The position numbers and the translations under genes were made by a program. The notes below the pieces were generated by a model. The model was not told the origin of the DNA. It did not search any database and was given only the letters and a program-made list of their open reading frames with translations. Shown here piece after piece: positions 23,546 through 31,992 of a DNA stretch of 51,174 nucleotides (position 1 is the first letter of the stretch; each line of letters begins with the position of its first letter). Source of the DNA: a virus. Location of the stretch: positions 1 to 51,174 of the IMG/VR virus record IMGVR_UViG_3300050132_000130. One strand, given 5' to 3'.

Positions 23546-25027
23546 TTATTTCAAGCGGAACTGCGCCAACAGCGCGAAAATATCAAGTTGATCGATCAGT
23601 ATGCCATCCCAGAGAACGTCAACCCGGTTCGGGTTCGTGGAGTTCTGCTGGACAATCAGGCCAGCGATAAACGCCGCGCTGTCTTGAACCTGGCCGTTGT
23701 ATTCCATCTCCTGATACTGCGCGATCAGGAACGCCTTAATCGTGCTCGGCGTGACGATATTCGAGCCATCGGCAAACTTCGTGCCGTCAGCCGCCAGTTT
23801 GAATCGCGCGAAGTTCGATGACACGGCGATATTCAACTGCGTCAGGATCGATGCGAGGTTATACATCGTGTTGATTTGCAGATACGAGTTATCGGCCTGA
23901 CCAAATTTATTCGTCTGGTACGTCGTGATCGTACCCTCCAACATAACCGTGCCGGCATCGTTGACAGTGAACGTCGATATGCCGTCAAACAGCAACGTAT
24001 TTCGCTCGGTCGGAGGGAAACGATACATCGACTTAGGCGGCAACATCGTGCTAAGCGCCAAAGTATGCAGCGGGGTCGCGGGGTCAGTGCGTAAAGACAC
24101 AGCGGCAGTCGCGGCGAAATCAGCGGCGATTTTCCATTCTGTCGTCGGGCTTTGGTAGAAACCAAGGATCGATGTATGCTGGTCGTTCATCGCGTTGCCA
24201 GCAGTCACCAAAGATCCGAACGTGCCGCGCAGCGCACACCATGCGTGGCCATAAATCTGCTGATCCCAACTCCATGTCCCGGTCACATCGTTCAGATACG
24301 CCGTGATCGCGGCCAATGAAGTTGAATCGGTATATGGCGAGATTATGAAATCGAAACGCTTGGTGAGGTTCCCAAGGGCAGTCGTCAGAACAGGGTTCGC
24401 TGTGCCGCCAGACATCGCAACGATCGTGAATGTCAGACCTGCCGGGGTGAACTCGCCGCCAGATGTACCACGATAATTAACCTGAATGTCGATGTCGTTC
24501 GCGGTCAGGCCCTTGTGGTTAGACGTGAAGGTGATAACACCTGCCGAGTTCGCGGCGGTTACAGGCAGATTTGGGGTCGCGGCACAGGCCGCAACGATCG
24601 CGGCAGCAACCAGGGTCACAGTCGAGAGTGCGGTCGTGATCGCAGTTTGAACGAGGACACCGCCGATATACAGGTTCAAGGTGCCGTTCGCGGTAGGGAC
24701 AGCCGTGACAGTCAGGGTTCCTGTCGCAACAGAACCGGCACCATTATCGGCAACGGGCAGCAGCCACAATTCGCCAAACGGATCAGCCGCGCGATACGCC
24801 GCAACCATGTCGGCCAGCATCGAACCAGCGCCGCCCTGCGTGATCGCATCAAGCGGGCCTGCGGAAATGATCGGAGTGTTGGCCACAGCAGCGCCGGTCG
24901 AGAGCATCTGGCCGATAATCAGCGCGCGCGATGTGACCTGCCCAGTGTTCGCCTTGGAATTATTGACCTCGGCGTAGAACAGGGGGAGACGGAGATTGCT
25001 CGGAATGTTGGAAAAAGGAATGGACAC
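23546..25027 (-). CDS. Contractile tail sheath protein (Mu gpL-like)
   Basis: 493 residues. Start is GTG at 25027 overlapping the DUF2635 stop (AAGGAG eight bases upstream). N-terminal FSNIPSNLRLPLFYAEVNNS, TRALIIGQML and WLLPVADNG are classical for subtilisin-like sheath proteins; the C-terminal domain contains QYQEMEYNGQVQDSAAFIAGL and NPNRVDVLWDGILIDQLDI. This is the main evidence that the phage is a myovirus. Confidence 0.92.
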   Translation of the reverse strand: MSIPFSNIPSNLRLPLFYAEVNNSKANTGQVTSRALIIGQMLSTGAAVANTPIISAGPLDAITQGGAGSMLADMVAAYRAADPFGELWLLPVADNGAGSVATGTLTVTAVPTANGTLNLYIGGVLVQTAITTALSTVTLVAAAIVAACAATPNLPVTAANSAGVITFTSNHKGLTANDIDIQVNYRGTSGGEFTPAGLTFTIVAMSGGTANPVLTTALGNLTKRFDFIISPYTDSTSLAAITAYLNDVTGTWSWDQQIYGHAWCALRGTFGSLVTAGNAMNDQHTSILGFYQSPTTEWKIAADFAATAAVSLRTDPATPLHTLALSTMLPPKSMYRFPPTERNTLLFDGISTFTVNDAGTVMLEGTITTYQTNKFGQADNSYLQINTMYNLASILTQLNIAVSSNFARFKLAADGTKFADGSNIVTPSTIKAFLIAQYQEMEYNGQVQDSAAFIAGLIVQQNSTNPNRVDVLWDGILIDQLDIFALLAQFRLK

Positions 25028-25233
25028 TATTCATTCTCCTTGGACAGGGAAACGGGCGCGGCTTTCGCGGCAGGCTTGAAACTCGCGTCGGGCGGCAGAA
25101 CAATCTCCGCGTCACCGTCCCGTAACCGGCGCTGCCAGAACGGAGAATCGACGACGTTGCAGCCCTCATCGGGAATCAGCAATTTCGTCAAATGATCCCG
25201 TATTTTCAGGCCGCGTGTGGCTCGGATGAACAT
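25027..25233 (-). CDS. DUF2635 protein (Mu gp38-like)
   Basis: 68 residues. RATRGLKIRDHLTKLLIPDEG and SPFWQRRLRDGDAEIV match the DUF2635 family that precedes the sheath gene in Mu-like phages. GTG of the sheath overlaps its stop. A promoter with a 17-base spacer ends about 30 bases upstream, making this the first gene of an internal tail transcript. Confidence 0.85.
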   Translation of the reverse strand: MFIRATRGLKIRDHLTKLLIPDEGCNVVDSPFWQRRLRDGDAEIVLPPDASFKPAAKAAPVSLSKENE

Positions 25234-25265
25234 GGAGGCTCCACGAATCAGAAATTTCTGTGACC

Positions 25266-25294
25266 ACTATATATGGTAGAAATGGACACGTCAA
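25266..25294 (-). promoter_or_regulatory. Internal promoter for the tail genes
   Basis: Reverse strand TTGACG (25294-25289), 17-base spacer, TATAGT (25271-25266), start predicted near 25259. It lies in the 69-base gap between the tail terminator and DUF2635 genes. The -10 overlaps ACCATATATAGT, which recurs almost unchanged upstream of the scaffold gene. Confidence 0.6.
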
Positions 25295-25302
25295 ACACTA
25301 CA

Positions 25303-25917
25303 TCAGGTGTTGTTCGTGTTTAGATTGTCTGACTCAACGTAGCCTTCGAGACGCCCATCAGGCCCTGTCGTGCGTGGCGCCGTCGTCGCATCGTTCGGGA
25401 ACAGCGGATCAGTATAAGTCCCGCTCGGGTCGAATATGTTCTGCAAGTCCACGCTGACCGTGATCGTCGAGAGCGGCAGGGCTTGCGGCTGATAGACCTC
25501 GAAGTAAGACATGTGAATTTCGAGGATCGCGCTGGCGATAAAAAATTCAGAGTCGGCATCGGTAATGTTCACACAATCGACCGCAGGAAACTCCTGCAAC
25601 AACGGCGTGATCGTGGGGTCTGTGAGAATCACCTGCTGGATTTGCCCGACGAGGGTATCCAGTTTCGCGTTCGCGGCGGACATTGTTACATCGACCACGC
25701 GCACATCCAGCCTTAATACGAAAGTGGTATTAAAATTGGCGACGGTTTTCGCGCCGGAGATTTTCGATTCTCTGCTCCAATTTACCAAAATCGCCGGGCT
25801 TGTCTTTTCGTTCGTCGGCCACGCATAAAGGAACACGTTGCTGCCAGCCAGCGTTCCGCCGTTTAAGAGCGCCGCGATGGATAGGTCACGAAGCTGGGCG
25901 CGGTTGGTTTGGGTCAT
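25303..25917 (-). CDS. Tail terminator-like protein
   Basis: 204 residues. LRDLSIAALLNGGTLAGSNVFLYAWPTNE, PAILVNWSRESK and LRLDVRVVDVT resemble tail terminator/minor tail proteins that cap the tube. Sits between the FII-like head joiner and the DUF2635/sheath genes, the usual position. ATGA overlap with the upstream gene. Confidence 0.68.
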   Translation of the reverse strand: MTQTNRAQLRDLSIAALLNGGTLAGSNVFLYAWPTNEKTSPAILVNWSRESKISGAKTVANFNTTFVLRLDVRVVDVTMSAANAKLDTLVGQIQQVILTDPTITPLLQEFPAVDCVNITDADSEFFIASAILEIHMSYFEVYQPQALPLSTITVSVDLQNIFDPSGTYTDPLFPNDATTAPRTTGPDGRLEGYVESDNLNTNNT

Positions 25918-26267
25918 TCGAGTAATGTCGCCGAGAGGTGAAGCAATAATGATCCGTGTCCGTCATCCAAGGCACTCCGGACGAGGTATGTGCGGCCCCT
26001 GACAACAATCTGGTCCCCCTGCAACAGCGTCCAGTTCGTAGGCGGGTTCGGAAAATCGCTGCAACGGCATCCAAAAACTGGCACATGCACCACGACTTCC
26101 ATTCCGTCTTTGATTTTTATCTCGGCTGATACGGGGTCGAATATGCCGCTCAGATTAAACGGTGTACCGTTCTGGGGCGTATAGACGGGGATCGGGTAGC
26201 CCTGATTGACTTCCCCAAAAGCAGCGTCGCAGGCGGCGAGGACGGTTAAATCGAAACTTAACGTCAT
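25914..26267 (-). CDS. Head-tail joining protein (lambda gpFII-like)
   Basis: 117 residues, the same length as FII proteins. ACDAAFGEVNQGYPIPVYTP, LSGIFDPVSAEIKIKDG and GDQIVVRGRTYLVRSALDDGHG match the family. It attaches the tail to the filled head. 15 bases separate it from the preceding small gene. Confidence 0.8.
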   Translation of the reverse strand: MTLSFDLTVLAACDAAFGEVNQGYPIPVYTPQNGTPFNLSGIFDPVSAEIKIKDGMEVVVHVPVFGCRCSDFPNPPTNWTLLQGDQIVVRGRTYLVRSALDDGHGSLLLHLSATLLE

Positions 26268-26282
26268 CCTCGCCCCCGTGAA

Positions 26283-26561
26283 TTAACGACTCCCGCGCCG
26301 GATTTGCTGGTCGGTCTGTTCTGTGACTTGGACATCTCCGCCAGGCACATAATCAGCAACGGACGCAGCTTCAATATCAGCCGCAGACAGTTTCTTGGCG
26401 TGTGGGTCAACGATGAACTTCTGTTTAACCAGACGTTCAATTTCCGACTCATCCACCGTGACTTTTTCGCCCGGCAACTTAATCGTGTCAGGCTTGCCAT
26501 TTAACCCATTCACATGAATGGAATGACCGCGCGCGACAGTAACTTCAACTGGCTTACCCAT
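26283..26561 (-). CDS. Small head-region protein of unknown function
   Basis: 92 residues, ARGHSIHVNGLNGKPDTIKLPGEKVTV then IERLVKQKFIVDP. Resembles short proteins that follow major capsid genes in related phages, possibly FI-like head completion factors; the match is only positional. AGGAG-type site upstream (GAGGAGAATACC). Confidence 0.6.
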   Translation of the reverse strand: MGKPVEVTVARGHSIHVNGLNGKPDTIKLPGEKVTVDESEIERLVKQKFIVDPHAKKLSAADIEAASVADYVPGGDVQVTEQTDQQIRRGSR

Positions 26562-26589
26562 ATCGGTATTCTCCTCGGCTAGTTAATCG

Positions 26590-27678
26590 TTAGACATCGA
26601 CGCCGGTGCAAACAACCGCCGACAGGCAGGCATTCACACGAGCGGGGATCGGCAACGGGCTGCTCTGCATGAGCAGGAACCGCTGTGCGGGATCAGGCTG
26701 CGTCCAGACTTTCGGAGCATACTGCATCGTCGCATAGCTGAAATCGGGGTCGAGAATGGTCGCAAACGCGCGAACACCCATCAACTGCGGCGAGGTCAGC
26801 AAGATCGTGCCGTCGGGGATCATGCGGTATTCTGTTTCCAGAGTGCCGCCTTCCGTGCCCATATCGACGTACCAATCGTTGTAAACCCACAGGCGGTAGT
26901 TGCCCCAGACACCCTTCAAGATCGCGCCGTGCTTCGCTTCGGACGCCATCTGGACTTGGTTCTTATTCGGGAAACCAAACTTCGAGGTGTCATAAACGAC
27001 GGCCTTGGCGACTTCAGGATCGTTCATGAAGTAACGGAAGGGGGTCGGCGTGAAGATGATGTCCTGGACGGTGGCGCCGGAATACTTCAACACGAGGTTC
27101 TGCCAAGTGTCAATATTCGCGGCGGGCGTTGCGGTCGAACCGGCGCCGTAATCCCAGACGTTCGTCGAGGTCAGGGTGATGGTCAGAGCCGCCGCGCGAC
27201 CGAAATCGATGGTCACGGCGGGGAAACCTTCGCCCTTGATGGTGATCGTGCCGTTAATCAGTTCTTGGCAGGCCATCCATTCCATGCGGCGCTGGATCAT
27301 ATCAATCTGATCGGCCATCTCGAATTGGAGGTTCTGCATCATGCGTTCGACTGGGTTCTTGTCGCCACCGATACGCTCGCCAATCATGCGGCGTACAGGC
27401 TTACGCAGGTCGGGCGCACGCTTGTCTTTAATATAGGGCGGCTTGAACGTGTTCGTCTGAATGCGACGTTGTTCGACCAGCTTGCCCTCGACCATAGGCG
27501 AAACGAACGGTGCGAGGCGGCGTTTACCGACATCGACATCGATCGACACAAATTCCGTTTCCGACAGTTCTTGCAAAGGGAAGAACGTGTCGAGGATGAA
27601 AGTCTGTGCGACTTTCAAGTTCGGCACCACAGCGATCAGGGCGTTGGTGTCGAAAATCGATGGAAAACTGTATGCCAT
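26590..27678 (-). CDS. Major capsid protein (lambda gpE family)
   Basis: 362 residues. FILDTFFPLQELSETEFVSIDVDVG, LAPFVSPMVEG, KPPYIKDKRAPDL and MEWMACQELINGTI are family signatures; the C-terminal PQLMGVRAFATILDPDFSYA and WTQPDPAQRFLLMQSSPLPI are also diagnostic. Two bases beyond a lone intergenic spacer follow the decoration gene. Full family length. Confidence 0.92.
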   Translation of the reverse strand: MAYSFPSIFDTNALIAVVPNLKVAQTFILDTFFPLQELSETEFVSIDVDVGKRRLAPFVSPMVEGKLVEQRRIQTNTFKPPYIKDKRAPDLRKPVRRMIGERIGGDKNPVERMMQNLQFEMADQIDMIQRRMEWMACQELINGTITIKGEGFPAVTIDFGRAAALTITLTSTNVWDYGAGSTATPAANIDTWQNLVLKYSGATVQDIIFTPTPFRYFMNDPEVAKAVVYDTSKFGFPNKNQVQMASEAKHGAILKGVWGNYRLWVYNDWYVDMGTEGGTLETEYRMIPDGTILLTSPQLMGVRAFATILDPDFSYATMQYAPKVWTQPDPAQRFLLMQSSPLPIPARVNACLSAVVCTGVDV

Positions 27679-27696
27679 GTTTTGATTCCCTTATGG

Positions 27697-28392
27697 TTAG
27701 TTCGGATCGGACGCGACGTTGGCGCTCTTCAGGAAGATGTTGAAAGGACGCAGCAGCGGAGCAAGAGCAGCCACCGTGTAACCAGAGTCGAACGTGATGG
27801 CGTTCAGATTGAACTCGCCGGTCAGATAGACACCAGCCGTTACCGCACCCGCGCTCGGGTCACATTGGTCGGCCAAGATTGCCGAAGGAACCTGCGAACC
27901 ATCAGTCGCCGTGGCAACCGACGGGATGTAGTTTCCGGTACCGGCAGCAACCGTGAACAGGGCTTGGTCGCCAGCAACCATCGCGGTGCCACCGGCAGTC
28001 ATCGTGAAGCCGATTTCATTGGCGAACGCTGCACTCAGCGTACCCTGGCCGACTTCGTTGCCGAGCGGATCGAATACGTTGAACGTGGTCGCGGTCAGGA
28101 ACTTCGCAATATAAACGCCAACCTTCGCATTTGCGGCGACAGTCACGGCGCTGCACGTTGCGTTGCCCGTGTCGCCAGCTTTCAGGGCGAACGTAGCGGC
28201 CCCGATTGTGGACTGACCCAGAACAGTGCCGCGTGGCAATGGGGTGACAGTGTTAACCGTTGCACCAGAGGTGACGGTCACGTTCGCGGTAACTCGCGGA
28301 TATACGCCAGCGATCAGTTGATCGGGCAAATACGAGTTATCGAAATTCATCGGTTGCTGAGGAACGTCGCCGTTTGGAGTGATGGTAACCAT
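27697..28392 (-). CDS. Head decoration protein (lambda gpD family, enlarged)
   Basis: 231 residues. TPLPRGTVLGQSTI and VPSAILADQCDPSAGAVTAGVYLTGEFN are gpD signatures. Between them lies an inserted beta domain (residues about 95-150: FNVFDPLGNEVGQGTLSAAF, IGFTMTAGGTAMVAGD) making it about twice the length of lambda gpD. It trimers on the capsid surface. Confidence 0.85.
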   Translation of the reverse strand: MVTITPNGDVPQQPMNFDNSYLPDQLIAGVYPRVTANVTVTSGATVNTVTPLPRGTVLGQSTIGAATFALKAGDTGNATCSAVTVAANAKVGVYIAKFLTATTFNVFDPLGNEVGQGTLSAAFANEIGFTMTAGGTAMVAGDQALFTVAAGTGNYIPSVATATDGSQVPSAILADQCDPSAGAVTAGVYLTGEFNLNAITFDSGYTVAALAPLLRPFNIFLKSANVASDPN

Positions 28393-28405
28393 ATTGTTTT
28401 ACCCC

Positions 28406-29101
28406 TTAGTTCAGTTTGGTGAGAGGAGCTTCGCCTTCCAGCGAACGCATGGAATTCACGATCATCAGAGCCTGTTGTTCGGACGACAGTTTAGCGAATG
28501 CTTCTTCGGAAATGCCTTCAGCTTCGACCTTCGCCACAGGCAACACATCGCTGCCGACGTTCGCGCTGGCTACTTTCGCCATGCGTTCGTCGATGCTTGC
28601 GCGGCGCGGTGCAACGGCGGCTGCGGTCGGAATGGTTTCCATGATCGCAATCGCCGCATCAGCCGACAAATCCGTGTGGAATGCGAACTGGCAAGCGGTT
28701 TCAATACGACCGGCTGCCGCATCGCTGCGGAAAATACGGGCGCAACGGACGCGCTCTTCGAGGCGGGCTGCTTCCATGTGGGGGGCGAGGTCGTAGGAGG
28801 AGGCAGAGGCTTTTTTGGCCTTTTTGCTCTTTTTATCTTCACGATCCTCGTCGTCCTGTTCGTCTTTTTCTTCTTTATCTTCGCGCTTCTCGTCATCTTC
28901 GCCTTCTTCGTCCTCGTCCTTTTCGGACTCCATCTTTTTGGACTTGGCTTTTTTGCTCTTCTTGCCGTCCAACTCGTCGTCCTTCGGTTCCGGCTTTTCG
29001 TCGGCGCCCTTTACAGGTTTCGCGTCGATTCCGCCGTCAACTTCCTTCGCTGCGGCTGCTTGAACGGACGATAGGAGATGTGCATACGAGGTTTTTGACA
29101 T
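28406..29101 (-). CDS. Stand-alone scaffolding-type protein
   Basis: 231 residues. Residues about 25-100 are an extremely charged Lys/Asp/Glu tract (KDDELDGKKSKKAKSKK, EEGEDDEKREDKEEKDEQ). The C-terminal 130 residues (LEERVRCARIFRSDAAAGR then TDLSADAAIAIMETIP and IDERMAKVAS) resemble the scaffold tail usually fused to S49 head proteases. Here protease and scaffold are separate genes. The gene follows a 105-base gap containing a promoter-like element. Confidence 0.7.
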   Translation of the reverse strand: MSKTSYAHLLSSVQAAAAKEVDGGIDAKPVKGADEKPEPKDDELDGKKSKKAKSKKMESEKDEDEEGEDDEKREDKEEKDEQDDEDREDKKSKKAKKASASSYDLAPHMEAARLEERVRCARIFRSDAAAGRIETACQFAFHTDLSADAAIAIMETIPTAAAVAPRRASIDERMAKVASANVGSDVLPVAKVEAEGISEEAFAKLSSEQQALMIVNSMRSLEGEAPLTKLN

Positions 29102-29145
29102 TTATGGCTCCAGAAGTTGATTCGAGAGAATCAGTAAATTTCTCT

Positions 29146-29178
29146 ATCATACTGAAGCATACCATATATGGTTGTCAA
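29146..29178 (-). promoter_or_regulatory. Possible internal promoter for the capsid genes
   Basis: Reverse strand TTGACA (29178-29173) followed by a perfect palindrome ACCATATATGGT (29172-29161). No good -10 at 17 bases (TCAGTA); TATGAT occurs at 21. The same motif, one base different, lies in the tail promoter at 25266-25277, suggesting a shared activator or late sigma element. Confidence 0.4.
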
Positions 29179-29206
29179 CTGTGTTTTGAACACAAGCTAT
29201 TGTGTG

Positions 29207-30076
29207 TCAGCGAATCGAGTTCACTAAAGTCTCGAAAGCCTTCTCCGGCGACAAAACGCTGTCGGCCAGACCGACATCAACGCCCTTTTGCCCCATGAAC
29301 GTGCTGGCGTTCATGGCGCGCACAGCCTTTATCGACAACCCACGATTCCGCGCGACAGTCCTGCAAAAAATTTCACCCAAGCGATTCACTTCTTCCTGCA
29401 TCCTGCCCAGAGCAGAATCAGTCATCGGCACGGCAGGATTCCCGTCGGCCTTGTTTTTTCCGTAAGTGATGAGATGAATCTTGACGCCCTCGTTCTCAAG
29501 TTTCTGAGAATAGTCAGTCGCCATTGCGATTATGCCTATGCTGCCAACGCCGCCAGAAACGGGAACGGTTATCACATCTGCCGCCGACGCTATCGCATAC
29601 GCCGCAGAAAACGCGACTTCGCTAAGAATAGCCATCATCGGCTTCTTCCCGCGCGCGCGGTAAATATCGTCAACCAAATCAAAACAACCAGAGCATTCTC
29701 CGCCGGGCGAAGACGTATCAAAAACAACAGCCTTCACGGTTGGGTCATTCATCGCCGCCGTAAATGCAGCGCGGATCGAATTATATCCGCTCATTCCGCT
29801 CATCGGGTTTATCGAGCCGAGTTTATGGACGAGGGTTCCTATGACGGGGATAATGCCAATCGAGTGTTCGACAATATATCCTTTGTCTTTTTGGGATGAT
29901 TCCAGCGCGCCGCCAACCTTCGCTTGGAAATCATAGGGCAGTTGCTCCAAGTTAAACCCGTCATGCGACACGCCGAAACGACCGCCAAGGGCAGAGATGA
30001 TAACCTCGGCCTTTGATGGGTGGAGCATAAGCGGGACATCGAAAATTTGCTGTGCGAGATGAGGGAGGTGGTTCAT
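29207..30076 (-). CDS. S49-family head maturation protease (gpC-like, no scaffold tail)
   Basis: 289 residues. SppA/S49 fold: VVFDTSSPGGECSGCFDLVDD, LSEVAFSAAYAIASAAD with nucleophile Ser157, GGVGSIG, and TYGKNKADGNP with the probable general-base lysine (207 or 209). It processes scaffold and portal during head maturation. Starts inside the portal gene end (ATGA). Ends at GLADSVLSPEKAF... without the usual scaffold, which is the next gene. Confidence 0.88.
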   Translation of the reverse strand: MNHLPHLAQQIFDVPLMLHPSKAEVIISALGGRFGVSHDGFNLEQLPYDFQAKVGGALESSQKDKGYIVEHSIGIIPVIGTLVHKLGSINPMSGMSGYNSIRAAFTAAMNDPTVKAVVFDTSSPGGECSGCFDLVDDIYRARGKKPMMAILSEVAFSAAYAIASAADVITVPVSGGVGSIGIIAMATDYSQKLENEGVKIHLITYGKNKADGNPAVPMTDSALGRMQEEVNRLGEIFCRTVARNRGLSIKAVRAMNASTFMGQKGVDVGLADSVLSPEKAFETLVNSIR

Positions 30077-31704
30077 CCGACTTTCTCCACAACAGAATCC
30101 GTTTCAATTTCCATGCCCCAACTTGGAATTGGAATACCGCGCTGTTTGAATGCATCGATCTCGATTTTTCTCTGATCCAAAACTTCTTCCCATTCGCGGC
30201 CCTGCGCGTTTGCTTCTTCTGAAAGTGTGGAAATTCCGCACTCCATTGCGATCTGCGCGCCCTGCATTTCCTTACTTTTGTCGATCGCACCCAAACCGGG
30301 CCCAATGAATTTGCAAGCCGAATATGCTTGGCGCATGTCTATAAAATCAGGCGCACCACTCGGCAACGGCAGATCATCAACTTCAAAACTTTCTTCCGCG
30401 AAGCATGTGAATATCGGACGCACGAAACCGACGCCAAAATCATTGCGGCCTTTCAGCATCGACTTGTAGCTCTCCTCAAGGGCTGAGCGCACTGAAGAGT
30501 ATGTTGCCGATGCAAAATCACCAGAAACCTGCATTTCAGACTGCCCGGTGGCCTGCGCGACGGCGCGCAGAACTGATTTCTGGAACTCGGCATAACCGCT
30601 TGTGGGGTGTTCTGATTTAACACTCTGCAAATCTTCGCCGGGGAACAGGTGCGGGATTCTCGCGCCGCCGAGGGCTATCTGTTTCTTGTTGTGGAACTCG
30701 CCGCGCATTTGCTGGTAGCCGCCGAGGCTGTCATTGCCAAGGGCGGATTGCACCAGTTCTGGGTCGAATGGCGACTTGATGAACGTGCCGAATATCGCGC
30801 TGATGATCGCCTGATCGAGTTCTGCATTGTCGTAGGTGTAGAGCATCTTCAATTTCTGCAAAACAGGTGTCAGGATGCCATAACCGCCGCGATGCTGCCC
30901 CGCTCGATCAGAGTCGAAATCATGCACGACGAGTGCCCTGCCGTCGGGAGTCATGCGTGGAATCCTGTCCCAGACCATTGTGTCGCCAGCATTAAACCAG
31001 TCGCCTTGATGGGCGCGCCGAATTTGATAAGCAACAGCCGCACCCTCATGACTAACAATAACGCCGCCGCGAGAAGTATGGGTGTCGTATGTATTTTGTG
31101 GATTCGATAAACGATCGGGATCAACCAACTGTACTGCCGTGCAATATCTGGCGCGCCCGCGACCGAGCCGTTCTGGCATCCACAGCATAGTTGCCAGTGC
31201 ATCTCCATCGATTATCTTGTGTCGAAACGCAAGGCCGTAAATCTGCGACATCGTGTGGCGCATCGCTGCGTCACAGTAATTATTCGCATCCTCCGACCAT
31301 GCGCGGTAATGTGAGTCTAGGGCGCGACCAAATTCCGCAGCCCATACAGCATCAAATTTCTTGTTGCCTGTGTAGTGTTCCAACGCGCGGTAATCAGGTT
31401 TTGATATTGGACGGAAAGAGGAGCCAATCGTGCTGTCGCTCAGCCTCTTGATTGCCCCGTTTGCCCAGCCATCATTGCGAACGAGGTCACGATTACGAGC
31501 CGTGATCGTGTCGCGGAATGTATTTACCTCAGCATCGCTCGACCAGAGCCACGGCTGCCAGTCGCCCATGCGCTGCGAGAAACGATCGCTTGCATCGCGC
31601 GGCGTCGATCCCGACATCCCCGTCCCGCCCGCGATCATGGACGCCTTCGACACGGCAGGGAGCATCGGTTTGCCGTTGGAATCTAAAATCTGAATATCAC
31701 CCAT
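30073..31704 (-). CDS. Portal protein (lambda gpB family)
   Basis: 543 residues from the ATG at 31704, which overlaps the gpW stop by 8 bases; the frame is open further upstream but inside gpW. NRDLVRNDGWANGAIKRLSDSTIG, WMPERLGRGRARYCTAVQLVDPDRL, MVWDRIPRMTPDGRALVVHDF and SGDFASATYSSVRSALEE are typical. Forms the dodecameric ring for DNA entry. Confidence 0.9.
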   Translation of the reverse strand: MGDIQILDSNGKPMLPAVSKASMIAGGTGMSGSTPRDASDRFSQRMGDWQPWLWSSDAEVNTFRDTITARNRDLVRNDGWANGAIKRLSDSTIGSSFRPISKPDYRALEHYTGNKKFDAVWAAEFGRALDSHYRAWSEDANNYCDAAMRHTMSQIYGLAFRHKIIDGDALATMLWMPERLGRGRARYCTAVQLVDPDRLSNPQNTYDTHTSRGGVIVSHEGAAVAYQIRRAHQGDWFNAGDTMVWDRIPRMTPDGRALVVHDFDSDRAGQHRGGYGILTPVLQKLKMLYTYDNAELDQAIISAIFGTFIKSPFDPELVQSALGNDSLGGYQQMRGEFHNKKQIALGGARIPHLFPGEDLQSVKSEHPTSGYAEFQKSVLRAVAQATGQSEMQVSGDFASATYSSVRSALEESYKSMLKGRNDFGVGFVRPIFTCFAEESFEVDDLPLPSGAPDFIDMRQAYSACKFIGPGLGAIDKSKEMQGAQIAMECGISTLSEEANAQGREWEEVLDQRKIEIDAFKQRGIPIPSWGMEIETDSVVEKVG

Positions 31705-31984
31705 CGTGGCGGCCTCCGCGACCTGATGTAAAATATGGCGTGATCGGAGAACGCCCATGTCCTATGCCCAATTGTCGTTTTAGCTCGGCTATATAGCCTC
31801 TGAGCGCGCCCATATCGGCCATTTTGTACGTCACCATACGGTTGCCTTGATTCTGCCCATATTGGACTTGAACGACCTTTGCGCCACAGGCGAGATCGTG
31901 CATCGCCGTTTGAGCATCTAGCAACCACTGCTTGAGAGTAGCGGTAGGGATGCCTGCTAGGTCTGACGTATTCGGATCAAACAT
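31697..31984 (-). CDS. gpW-like head-tail connector
   Basis: 95 residues. TLKQWLLDAQTAMHDLACG, VVQVQYGQNQGNRMVTYKMADMGALRGYIAELKRQLG and a GHGRSP... tail match gpW, the small protein that joins the portal to the tail. Lies between terminase and portal, as in lambda. Confidence 0.85.
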   Translation of the reverse strand: MFDPNTSDLAGIPTATLKQWLLDAQTAMHDLACGAKVVQVQYGQNQGNRMVTYKMADMGALRGYIAELKRQLGIGHGRSPITPYFTSGRGGRHDG

Positions 31985-31992
31985 CTTTTCCC

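Noticed and set aside
24515-25195. 226-residue plus-strand ORF
   Set aside because: Antisense to the tail sheath gene; Arg/Gly/Asn-rich translation typical of a shadow frame.
26929-28422. 497-residue plus-strand ORF
   Set aside because: Antisense to the capsid and decoration genes, whose family signatures are clear; the Arg/Gly/His-rich translation is a composition shadow.
28379-29074. 231-residue plus-strand ORF rich in Phe/Leu/Val
   Set aside because: Mirror image of the Lys/Asp/Glu tract of the scaffold gene; the apparent membrane protein is an artefact.
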